Source: Acuticoccus sp. I52.16.1 (GTDB lineage Bacteria; Pseudomonadota; Alphaproteobacteria; Rhizobiales; Amorphaceae). Taken from it: DNA of 64,000 bases. The DNA lies in assembly GCF_022865125.1 (NCBI RefSeq), contig NZ_CP094828.1:992001-1056000 (forward strand), read 5' to 3'. The position numbers were made by a program, and so were the translations under genes. The notes beneath the pieces were generated by a model, which saw only the letters and a program-made list of their open reading frames with translations, ran no database searches and had not been told where the DNA came from. Of this stretch, positions 25,262 through 32,038 are shown piece by piece; position 1 is the first letter of the stretch; each line of letters starts with the position of its first letter.

Positions 25262-26137
25262 ATGAAGACCCGCTACTCCTACGGAGGCGACGAGCACATC
25301 TTCGTCGAGGTGGACGACGAGATGAGCCTCGACGCCTTCTTCAAGGCGCTCTCCATCACCGGCGCGGTCGCCGAGAAGAAGATCCCCGGCGTCACCGAGA
25401 TCTGCCCCGCCAACGCCTCCTTCCAGGTGAAGTTCGACCCCGACGTCATCGCCCCCGAGACGATGATGGAGACGCTGAAGTCGCTTGAGGCGGAAGCCGC
25501 CGAGACCCCCAACCGGATGACGACGCGCATCATCGAGGTGCCGGTCTACTACCAGGACCCTTGGACGCACGAGACCCTGATGCGCTTCCGGGAGCGCCAC
25601 CAGGACCCGGCGGGCAGCGATCTCGACTACGCCGCCCGCGTCAACGGGTTCGCCAGCGTGGCGGCGTTCATCGAGGCGCACCACGCCAACCCGTGGTTCG
25701 TCTCCATGGTGGGGTTCGTGTCGGGGCTGCCGTTCCTCTACCAGCTCGTCGAGCGCGAGCGGCAGCTCCAGGTGCCCAAATATCTGCGCCCGCGGACCGA
25801 CACGCCCAAGCTCACCGTCGGCTACGGCGGGTGCTTCGCCTGCATCTACTCGGTGCGCGGGGCAGGCGGATATCAGATGTTCGGCATCACCCCGATGCCG
25901 ATCTACGACCCGACGCAGACCGTCTCCTACATGAAGGACTTCATGGTCTTCTTCCGGCCGGGCGACATCGTGAAGTGGGACCCGATCGACCGGGCCGAGC
26001 ACGACCGCATCGAGGCGGCGGTGCGGGACGGGACGTGGACGCCGAAGATCGCCGAGGTGGAGTTCGACCTCGCCGCCTTCAACGCCGACGTCGACGGCAC
26101 CAACAAGCGACTGATGGAGGCGCTCCATGCCGGCTGA
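25262..26137 (+). CDS. pxpB: PxpB/KipI-family protein (carboxyltransferase subdomain A type)
   Basis: 291 residues, longer than typical KipI/PxpB (about 240). The fold is recognisable from VEVDDEMSLDAFFKAL, IIEVPVYYQDPWT (residues 90-102), NPWFVSMVGFVSGLPFLYQL, RPRTDTPKLTVGYGG and PGDIVKW. After PGDIVKW about 50 extra residues follow, including DGTWTPKIAEVEFDL. By recollection this resembles the tail of urea-carboxylase carboxyltransferase domains. The usual GGxxGIYP loop is replaced by YGGCFACIYSV, with Cys191 and Cys194. Its end overlaps the pxpC homologue by 11 bp. The assignment to 5-oxoprolinase proper is therefore less sure than the fold. Confidence 0.85.
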   Translation: MKTRYSYGGDEHIFVEVDDEMSLDAFFKALSITGAVAEKKIPGVTEICPANASFQVKFDPDVIAPETMMETLKSLEAEAAETPNRMTTRIIEVPVYYQDPWTHETLMRFRERHQDPAGSDLDYAARVNGFASVAAFIEAHHANPWFVSMVGFVSGLPFLYQLVERERQLQVPKYLRPRTDTPKLTVGYGGCFACIYSVRGAGGYQMFGITPMPIYDPTQTVSYMKDFMVFFRPGDIVKWDPIDRAEHDRIEAAVRDGTWTPKIAEVEFDLAAFNADVDGTNKRLMEALHAG

Positions 26138-27104
26138 GATCGAGGTCATCAAGCCCGGCATCCTGACGACGATCCAGGACCTCGGGCGCCCCGGCTACTT
26201 CCACCTCGGCATCCCGATGGGCGGGGCGATGGACCGCCTCGCCTTCGAGGCCGCCAACCGCCTCGTCGGCAACCCGGAGGACGCGGCGGGCCTCGAGGCG
26301 GTCTTCATCGGCCCCGAGATCGCCTTCCGCTCGGACGCCACCGTGGCCGTGACCGGCGCGACGATGCCGATCAGGATCGACGGCGAGGAGAAACCCGGCT
26401 GGACGGCGCTCGCGGTGAAGGCGGGGCAGACCCTCTCGTTCGGCTACCTCCAGGACGGCGCGCGCATCTACATCGCGATCTCCGGCGGCATCGCCACCGA
26501 GCCGATGCTGGGCTCGCGCTCGACCTACGCGATCGGCGCCCTGGGCGGGGTCGGCGGGCGCGCGGTGGCGGCGGGCGACGTGATCCCGCTCGGCGAGGCG
26601 GCGGGCGCCGCGGAGGGTCGGTCCGTGCCCGAGGCGCTCAGGCGCAAGCCGGGCAGCCCGGCGGAGATCCGCGTGCTCCCCGGCCTCTACTGGCACCGCA
26701 TCACGCCGGCCTCGCAGGCGAACTTCTTCGCCGACACCTGGATGGTCGCGGCCGAGGCCGACCGCATGGGCTACCGCTTCAAGGGCGGCCGGCCGCTGGA
26801 GTTCGTGCCGCGCGAGCCGCCGTTCGGCGCCGGCTCGGACCCGTCCAACATCGTCGACGGGTGCTATCCCTACGGCTCGATCCAGGTGCCGGGCGGGACC
26901 GAGCCGATCTGCCTCCACCGCGACGCGGTCTCGGGCGGCGGCTACTTCATGATCGGCACGGTGATCTCGGCCGACATGGACCTCATCGGCCAGCTCCAGC
27001 CCAACGTGAAGGTGACGTTCATCGAGGTGGACATGCCGGCCGCGCTCGCCGCCCGCAAGGCCCGCGCGGCGCTGGTGGAGGAGATGCGCGCCGCGCTCGC
27101 CTGA
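26127..27104 (+). CDS. pxpC: PxpC/KipA-family protein (carboxyltransferase subdomain B type)
   Basis: 325 residues, usual family length. It has the opening IEVIKPGILTTIQDLGRPGYFHLGIPMGGAMDRLAFEAANRLVGN, then VTGATMPIRIDGEE, IAISGGIATEPMLGSRSTYAIGALGG, and the C-terminal DRMGYRFKGG and PPGG-like VPGGTEPICLHRDAVSGGGY blocks. These match the biotin-dependent carboxyltransferase/KipA family. It is expected to form a heterodimer or larger complex with the PxpB homologue, whose reading frame it overlaps by 11 bp. It is the last gene of the livGFHM-pxp operon. No strong terminator follows; a 7-bp GC hairpin lies at 27114-27129. Confidence 0.9.
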   Translation: MPAEIEVIKPGILTTIQDLGRPGYFHLGIPMGGAMDRLAFEAANRLVGNPEDAAGLEAVFIGPEIAFRSDATVAVTGATMPIRIDGEEKPGWTALAVKAGQTLSFGYLQDGARIYIAISGGIATEPMLGSRSTYAIGALGGVGGRAVAAGDVIPLGEAAGAAEGRSVPEALRRKPGSPAEIRVLPGLYWHRITPASQANFFADTWMVAAEADRMGYRFKGGRPLEFVPREPPFGAGSDPSNIVDGCYPYGSIQVPGGTEPICLHRDAVSGGGYFMIGTVISADMDLIGQLQPNVKVTFIEVDMPAALAARKARAALVEEMRAALA

Positions 27105-27231
27105 CGCTCCGGCGGGCGCCCCGGCGCCCTCCCCCCGCGGTCGTCAGCGCGATAAACGGGTTTACCTCGTGCCGTTGCCGGGCCAACGTCCGGCGACGCC
27201 GGAGCCGACCGGCCCGCACGAGGGAGGACCG

Positions 27232-27273
27232 ATGATGACCCGCCGCCGCACCGCCCGTGGGGCGTTCCATTGA
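27232..27273 (+). CDS. Putative 13-codon upstream ORF coupled to the CitE-like gene
   Basis: A GGGAGG sequence sits just before ATG 27232, which starts a 13-codon frame (MMTRRRTARGAFH). Its TGA stop overlaps the ATG of the following lyase gene (TGATG). It may be a short leader that couples translation, or simply an alternative initiation site. The downstream gene has no obvious Shine-Dalgarno of its own. A near-palindrome TAAAC-GG-GTTTA lies upstream at 27153-27164. No independent function is claimed. Confidence 0.35.
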   Translation: MMTRRRTARGAFH

Positions 27274-28130
27274 TGCGCTCGTTCCTGTTCGTGCCGGGCG
27301 ATTCGGAGAAGAAGCTCGCCAAGGCCTACGATTCGGGCGCCGACGTCGTCATCCTCGACCTCGAGGACTCGGTCTCGGCCGACCGCAAGGCCGCCGCGCG
27401 GGGTCTCGTCGCGGAGGCGGCGACGGACGCGCCCGGCTACGTCGCCGTTCGCGTCAACGCGCTGGACACCGGCCTCGTCGACGACGACCTCGCCGCGGTG
27501 ATGGGCGCGCGCCCGGCGATGATCGTGCTGCCGAAGAGCGAGACGGGGGCGGACGTGGCGCACCTGGGGGCCAAGCTCTCGGTGGCGGAGGCCGAGGAGG
27601 GGATCGCCGAGGGGGCGACGAAGGTGCTCGCGATCGCGACGGAGACGGCGCGGGCGATGTTCGGTCTCGGCACCTACGATGCGGCCGGCCCACGGCTCGC
27701 GGCGATGACGTGGGGGCTGGAGGACCTGTCGGCGGCGCTCGGCGTGTCGCGCACGCGCGACGAGGCGGGCCGCATCACCGCGGCGTTCGCGCATGCGCGC
27801 ACGCTGTGCCTCGCCGGCGCCAAGGCGGCCGGCGTGTTGCCGATCGATTCCGTCTATACCGACTTCCGCGACCTGGACGGCCTCGCCGCAGAGGCGCGCG
27901 AGGCGGCGGCGGACGGCTTCCTGGGCAAGCTGGCGATCCACCCTGCGCAGGTGGCGGTCATCAACGAGGCGTTCACCCCGTCGCCCGAGGCGGTCGCGGC
28001 GGCCAAGCGCATCGTCGCCGCGTTCGACGCCGCGCCCGGAGCCGGCGTCGTCTCGCTGGACGGCAAGATGGTGGACCGCCCGCACCTCGTGAACGCGCAG
28101 CAGCTGCTGGCCCGCGCCGGCGAGGGCTGA
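27273..28130 (+). CDS. CoA ester lyase-like protein (HpcH/HpaI, CitE family)
   Basis: 285 residues of the CitE-like TIM-barrel lyase family. It opens RSFLFVPGDSEKKLAKAYDSGADVVILDLEDSV, followed by VRVNALDTG, a MIVLPKSE strand, ATETARAMFG, TWGLEDLSAALG (metal-binding Glu/Asp) and the C-terminal GKLAIHPAQVAVINEAFTPS. Relatives split malyl-, citramalyl- or beta-methylmalyl-CoA, or hydrolyse such CoA thioesters. It follows the pxp operon by 168 bp and may process the acid formed there or belong with methylmalonyl-CoA metabolism; neither is proven. The start is ATG 27273; TTG 27270 is a less likely alternative. Confidence 0.9.
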   Translation: MRSFLFVPGDSEKKLAKAYDSGADVVILDLEDSVSADRKAAARGLVAEAATDAPGYVAVRVNALDTGLVDDDLAAVMGARPAMIVLPKSETGADVAHLGAKLSVAEAEEGIAEGATKVLAIATETARAMFGLGTYDAAGPRLAAMTWGLEDLSAALGVSRTRDEAGRITAAFAHARTLCLAGAKAAGVLPIDSVYTDFRDLDGLAAEAREAAADGFLGKLAIHPAQVAVINEAFTPSPEAVAAAKRIVAAFDAAPGAGVVSLDGKMVDRPHLVNAQQLLARAGEG

Positions 28131-28287
28131 CCCTTCCCGCCGCTTCCTCCGCCGCCTCCTCCGTCTCCGCCTACCGCTCCCCCCTCGAAGGCCGACCCGA
28201 GACGCCGACCCCCGACGCCGACCTCTGACGCTGGGCCTCCCGCGCACGGCATCTCCCCATCGTCGCGCCACGGCAGGGCGGTCGCTG

Positions 28288-28437
28288 TCGCCTGTTCCTC
28301 GGAGCCGTCCGTCGCTGAAGCCCGATCAGCGCCGGGGCGGTGCGGGGTGCAAGGCCGAAGAGCGAAGCGTGCCTTGCGGCCTGCGCCGCCCCGGTGCCGG
28401 GCGTCTTCAGCGATGGGCGGCTCCGAGGGACAGGCGA
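28288..28437. repeat. Long imperfect inverted repeat (about 150 nt)
   Basis: Arms 28288-28320 and 28405-28437 are each 33 nt and complementary except for a few positions. Pairing resumes inward between 28321-28355 (…CCGGGGCGG…TGCAAGGC) and 28371-28404 (GCCTTGCGG…CCGCCCCGG…) with small bulges, leaving a loop of roughly 15 nt. Such a size exceeds an ordinary terminator. It could be a non-autonomous intergenic repeat or a folded RNA. Copy number elsewhere in the genome is unknown. Confidence 0.75.
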
Positions 28438-28502
28438 CCTCCCCTGTTCCTTGGTGAGTTCCCGAGCCCCTGCGGCGCGTGCGTCAGTGCCGCCCCCATC
28501 GC

Positions 28503-28531
28503 CCCTGCGGCGGCGCGCCTCCGCCGCAGGG
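28503..28531. terminator. Perfect 11-bp hairpin downstream of the GST gene
   Basis: Arms 28503-28513 (CCCTGCGGCGG) and 28521-28531 (CCGCCGCAGGG) are fully complementary with a 7-nt loop. It lies 9 bp beyond the stop of the minus-strand GST gene. No T-tract follows on either strand, so it may be a Rho-assisted or structural transcript end. Confidence 0.5.
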
Positions 28532-28539
28532 TGTCGACG

Positions 28540-29166
28540 TCACCCCGGGTAGGTCTCGGCGAATGCCGGGATTTGCATCGCGCGTTCGGCGTGCGCCGTC
28601 AGCTTCGGGTATCGGCCTTCGACGAGGAAGGGGTTCGTCGCCTTGGCCTGATGGAAGGTGCAGACGAAGGCGATGTCCGACCCGTCGGGTGTCTCGCCGC
28701 CGAAAAACCCGGCCTCCGGGGCGAGCGCTTCCATGGCGGTGAAGCCGCCCTCGATCTGGGTGAGGACCCGCTCCTGCCAGTCCTTCCAGTGGAACGCCTC
28801 GGGCCGGCGGTTCTTCTCGTAGACCAGCGAGATGACCTTCTCGACCGACGAGTGGGCGAGGCCGATCCGCTGCATGCAGTCGCGCCGGGGAATGCCGGTC
28901 GCGGGGACGAGGCGCTCGTCGGGGAGCGAATCGTCCAGCCAGTCGCAGATCGGGATCGTTTCCAGAAGCTTGGTGCCGTCGTCCAGGACGAGGACGGGCA
29001 CGCGCATTCCGGGGTGGAAGCTCTTGATCGTGTCGGCCTGGGCGGGGTCGGTCGCGGCGACGGGCAGCACCTCGATCTCGCGTCCCTGCAATGCGCACCA
29101 GATCGCGACGCGCCGCACGTAGGGCGAGAGCATGCGCCCCACCAGTTTCATCGAAGCCTCGGCCAT
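28540..29166 (-). CDS. Glutathione S-transferase family protein
   Basis: 208 residues. The N-terminal thioredoxin-like domain reads KLVGRMLSPYVRRVAIWCALQGREIEV, and RVPVLVLDDGTKLLETIPICDWLDD contains the glutathione-binding cis-Pro and the usual ES position replaced by ET. An all-helical C-terminal domain follows. The start ATG 29166 has GGGAGGACG upstream; TTG 29169 is an alternative. It lies 61 bp after the VOC gene on the same strand, so ndk-VOC-GST could be one transcript. The substrate is unknown. Confidence 0.88.
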   Translation of the reverse strand: MAEASMKLVGRMLSPYVRRVAIWCALQGREIEVLPVAATDPAQADTIKSFHPGMRVPVLVLDDGTKLLETIPICDWLDDSLPDERLVPATGIPRRDCMQRIGLAHSSVEKVISLVYEKNRRPEAFHWKDWQERVLTQIEGGFTAMEALAPEAGFFGGETPDGSDIAFVCTFHQAKATNPFLVEGRYPKLTAHAERAMQIPAFAETYPG

Positions 29167-29227
29167 CAACGTCCTCCCGTTTCTCTTTCGCCGCGCGCCG
29201 ACGCGCCCGGTCGAGGATCGATCCGGG

Positions 29228-29707
29228 TCAGCCGTTCGGCGCGCTCTGCAGCGTGGCGATGTCTAGTTTAACCATTTGCAACATCGCCGCTACCACGCGC
29301 GCGGCTCTGGCCGGGTCGGGGTCGTTCAGCAAGTCGCGCAGGATGGTGGGGACGATCTGCCAGGAGAGGCCGTAGCGGTCGGTCAGCCAGCCGCATCGGG
29401 CGGGGGCGCCGCCACCGGCGAGGAGGGTGTCCCAGTAGCGGTCGATCTCGTCCTGGGTGTCGCACAGGACGGTCATCGAGAGGGCTTCGGTGAATGGCTT
29501 GTCGACCCCGCCGTTCATGGCGGTGACCGACTGTCCGAAGAGTTCGAACTCGACGGTCAGGACGGCGCCTTGCGGGCCGGGCCCGCCCGGCGGCCAGCGC
29601 GTGGTGCGCACCAGCGCCGAGTCGGGAAAGGTGGCCACGTAGAACTCTGCCGCCTTGAGCGCCTCGGAGGCGAACCACAGGGCGGGGACGAGTTGCTGCG
29701 TGGCCAT
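29228..29707 (-). CDS. VOC-family protein (PhnB/UbiG-like glyoxalase fold)
   Basis: 159 residues of the PhnB-like vicinal-oxygen-chelate family often named 3-demethylubiquinone methyltransferase-like. It opens VPALWFASEALKAAEFYVATFPDSALVRT, and continues VLTVEFELFGQSVTAMNGG, DEIDRYWDTLLAGGG and CGWLTDRYGLSWQIVPTIL. The fold usually binds a metal, but members of this branch are largely uncharacterised. The start is 7 bp downstream of the ndk stop, so it is co-transcribed with ndk. A link to nucleotide metabolism is not implied. Confidence 0.88.
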   Translation of the reverse strand: MATQQLVPALWFASEALKAAEFYVATFPDSALVRTTRWPPGGPGPQGAVLTVEFELFGQSVTAMNGGVDKPFTEALSMTVLCDTQDEIDRYWDTLLAGGGAPARCGWLTDRYGLSWQIVPTILRDLLNDPDPARAARVVAAMLQMVKLDIATLQSAPNG

Positions 29708-29714
29708 CGCAGCC

Positions 29715-30137
29715 TCAGCCGACGATCTCGTTGCCGCCGAACCAGAAGGCGATCTCTTCGGCGGCGGTCTCCGGGGCGTCCGAGCCGTGGACGGAGTTCT
29801 CGCCGATGGAGGTGGCGAACTCCTTGCGGATGGTGCCCGGCGCGGCCTCGGCCGGGTTCGTGGCGCCCATCACTTCGCGGTTCTTGGCGATGGCGTTCTC
29901 GCCTTCCAGCACCTGCACGACCGTCGGGCCGGAGGACATGAACTCGGTCAGCTCGCCGTAGAACGGGCGCGCCTTGTGGACCTCGTAGAACTTCTCGGCC
30001 TGCTGCAGGGACATCCACACGCGCTTGGAGGCGACGACGCGCAGGCCCGCCTCCTCGAGCTTGGCGGTGATCGCGCCGGTCAGGTTGCGCTTGGTGGCGT
30101 CCGGCTTGATCATGGAAAAGGTGCGTTCGATGGCCAT
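29715..30137 (-). CDS. ndk: Nucleoside-diphosphate kinase
   Basis: 140 residues, the standard length. It has [15 protein letters not shown], the Lys at residue 11, the conserved [15 protein letters not shown] block and the phosphorylated active-site His at 117 within NSVHGSD, followed by AAEEIAFWF. It transfers gamma-phosphate between nucleoside triphosphates and diphosphates in the cytoplasm. The start ATG 30137 begins the canonical sequence; the open frame upstream is spurious. It is divergent from the DinB gene over 120 bp. Confidence 0.98.
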   Translation of the reverse strand: MAIERTFSMIKPDATKRNLTGAITAKLEEAGLRVVASKRVWMSLQQAEKFYEVHKARPFYGELTEFMSSGPTVVQVLEGENAIAKNREVMGATNPAEAAPGTIRKEFATSIGENSVHGSDAPETAAEEIAFWFGGNEIVG

Positions 30138-30257
30138 GGTATCCTCGAGTTGCCGCGGGCGGCGTGTGTCGGGTGGTGTCGCCGGCGACTGTCGCGCCGG
30201 GGTGTTGCGCTCGCTATAGGATGGCCCAGCCCACAACCGCAACAGGAGGCACCCCGC
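30138..30257. promoter_or_regulatory. Divergent promoter region ndk / dinB-like
   Basis: A 120-bp gap between divergent ndk and the DinB-family gene. A relatively AT-rich GCTATAGGAT at 30213-30222 could serve as a -10 for the plus-strand gene. No matching -35 is clear, so the call rests on arrangement. Confidence 0.35.
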
Positions 30258-30761
30258 GTGAACGCATTCCCGATGCTGGCCCGCTACAACCGGTGGGCCA
30301 ACGAGCGCGTCTACGACGCCGCCGCCGCCCTCCCCGATGCGGACTACCATGCCGATCTCGGCGCCGCGTTCGGCTCCATCGCGGCGACACTCAATCACCT
30401 CGTCGTCGGCGATCTGATCTGGCTGTCGCGCTTCGCCGGGACGCCGGCGCCGCAGCTGTCGCTGGATTCCACGGTGGCCGAGGACCTCCCCACGCTGCGG
30501 CAGATGCGCCAGACGCTCGACACCGAGATCGTCACATTCGCCGATCAGCTCACCGATGCGGCGATCGGCGCCACCTTCAGCTACACGCGCGCCACCTCGC
30601 CCGAGACGCTGACCGAGCCGATCGCCCCGGCGCTGGTGCATTTCTTCAACCACCAGACGCACCATCGCGGCCAGGTCCACGCGATGCTCACGCGCCTCAC
30701 CGGCGAGGCCCCGGCGCTCGACCTCATCTACTTCTCGCGTCTGCACGGCGCGGCGGCTTGA
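30258..30761 (+). CDS. DinB-family metal-binding protein
   Basis: 167-residue four-helix-bundle protein of the DinB family. The metal-binding His triad is visible as His47 in [16 protein letters not shown] and a pair in the C-terminal [13 protein letters not shown] segment (about residues 132-136). Members include thiol-dependent transferases and stress-induced proteins; the exact activity here is unknown. It starts at GTG 30258 with CAGGAGG upstream. It is divergent from ndk, and the GH8 gene follows 78 bp later. Confidence 0.92.
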   Translation: MNAFPMLARYNRWANERVYDAAAALPDADYHADLGAAFGSIAATLNHLVVGDLIWLSRFAGTPAPQLSLDSTVAEDLPTLRQMRQTLDTEIVTFADQLTDAAIGATFSYTRATSPETLTEPIAPALVHFFNHQTHHRGQVHAMLTRLTGEAPALDLIYFSRLHGAAA

Positions 30762-30839
30762 TCCGGCGGCGCACCTTTGCCCTCCCGCCACCCATCTGCC
30801 AATACTGACCCGGATCGGTCGAGGCCGGCGGAGGGCGTC

Positions 30840-31952
30840 ATGAGGTGGATCGCAGAGGCGGCGGCCGGCTCGCGCGCGCTTGTCGCCACGCTGGCCGTGG
30901 CGCTGGCCGTGGCCGGTGCGGGCGCAGCGCAGGCGCAGCTCTACCAAGGCCCCATGGCCAGCGAGCTGAGCCCGCAATTCTACGCCTGGCTGCGCCAGCA
31001 TTCCGACGCTTTCTTCGCTGCCTACATGACACCGGACGGCCGCGTCTTCGATCCCGAGAATGGCGGCATCACCCACTCCGAGAGCCAGGCCTACGGGATG
31101 GCCATCGCCTACGATGCCAACGACGCCGAGACCTTCGACCGGATCTGGACGTGGACGCGCGATACCCTTCGCAACGCCGACGGGCTGCACGCCTGGCGCT
31201 ACGAGCCCGGCCGCGGCGTGGTCGACCGCAACAACGCCACCGACGCGGACCTGATCATCGCGGCGATGCTCAGCCTCGCCGCCAAGCGCTGGAACCGGGG
31301 CGACTACCTCCGCGCCGCGGTGCAGACCGCGAGCACACTCGGCGATGCGGTGCTGCTGCGCCACGAGGGGGTCGTCGTCATGCTGCCGGGCCGCAGCGGC
31401 TTCACCCGGCCCTCGCAGCCGGACGGACCGGTGGTGAACCTCTCCTACTACCACTTCGACGTGATGCGCATCGTCGCCGACCTCGACCCGTCGCACCCCT
31501 GGGACGAAGCGATTTCGGCCGGGCTGGACTTCTATGAACGGGTGGTCGACGCGTGGATCCCCAGCGACTGGACCTCCGTGGCCGATCCGCAGAGCCCGGT
31601 TCCGGCCGAGCGCTTCCCGCGGCGCGCGTCCTACGATGCGGTGCGCGGCCCCATCAACCTCCTGGCGATCCCGTGGGACAGGCAGGGCGAGCTCCTGCGG
31701 ATCGTCGACCGCCGCTTCGCCAGCCATGGCGCGGTCCCCGGCATCTACGATCCGCACCGCGGCGTGCGCACGGCGGACCTCGCGGGCACCGGCTACGAGC
31801 TGATCGCCGCTGCCGTCCACTGCGCGGCGACCGGGACGCAGGTGCCGATGCGGTTCTTCGCGTTCCGCCCCGAAACCTACTTCAGCTCCGCGCTCCAGCT
31901 CCTGGTGATCCACCAGCTCTACACCAAGTATCCCCGCTGCATCCCGATCTGA
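30840..31952 (+). CDS. Exported glycosyl hydrolase family 8 protein (BcsZ-type endoglucanase)
   Basis: 370 residues with a Sec signal ([10 protein letters not shown] then [19 protein letters not shown], cleavage near residue 32). The mature GH8 barrel has [18 protein letters not shown], carrying the putative proton-donor Glu, and [26 protein letters not shown] with the Asp that positions the substrate. [11 protein letters not shown] lies near the end. BcsZ-like enzymes cut beta-1,4-glucan in the periplasm and usually sit in cellulose-synthase operons; none is visible here. ATG 30840 follows GGAGGG. A different beta-glucan or chitosan substrate is possible. Confidence 0.88.
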   Translation: MRWIAEAAAGSRALVATLAVALAVAGAGAAQAQLYQGPMASELSPQFYAWLRQHSDAFFAAYMTPDGRVFDPENGGITHSESQAYGMAIAYDANDAETFDRIWTWTRDTLRNADGLHAWRYEPGRGVVDRNNATDADLIIAAMLSLAAKRWNRGDYLRAAVQTASTLGDAVLLRHEGVVVMLPGRSGFTRPSQPDGPVVNLSYYHFDVMRIVADLDPSHPWDEAISAGLDFYERVVDAWIPSDWTSVADPQSPVPAERFPRRASYDAVRGPINLLAIPWDRQGELLRIVDRRFASHGAVPGIYDPHRGVRTADLAGTGYELIAAAVHCAATGTQVPMRFFAFRPETYFSSALQLLVIHQLYTKYPRCIPI

Positions 31953-32038
31953 CCGGGCTGCCACACGAGGGTCGCGGGAGGGTCGGGGGGCCGCATGTCG
32001 CGCTTGCCTTCGGCGCGGCGGTGACGATAGTTCCGGCC

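Larger units (their letters stand above)
28131..28539. other. 409-bp gene-free gap with inverted repeats
   Basis: I find no credible coding region here. The gap separates the CitE-like gene (plus) from the GST gene (minus), which converge, so no promoter is needed. It contains a C-rich tract after 28131, a 150-nt imperfect palindrome at 28288-28437 and a perfect hairpin at 28503-28531. CCTGTTCCTCGG at 28291-28302 recurs with one change as CCTGTTCCTTGG at 28443-28454. Confidence 0.6.
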
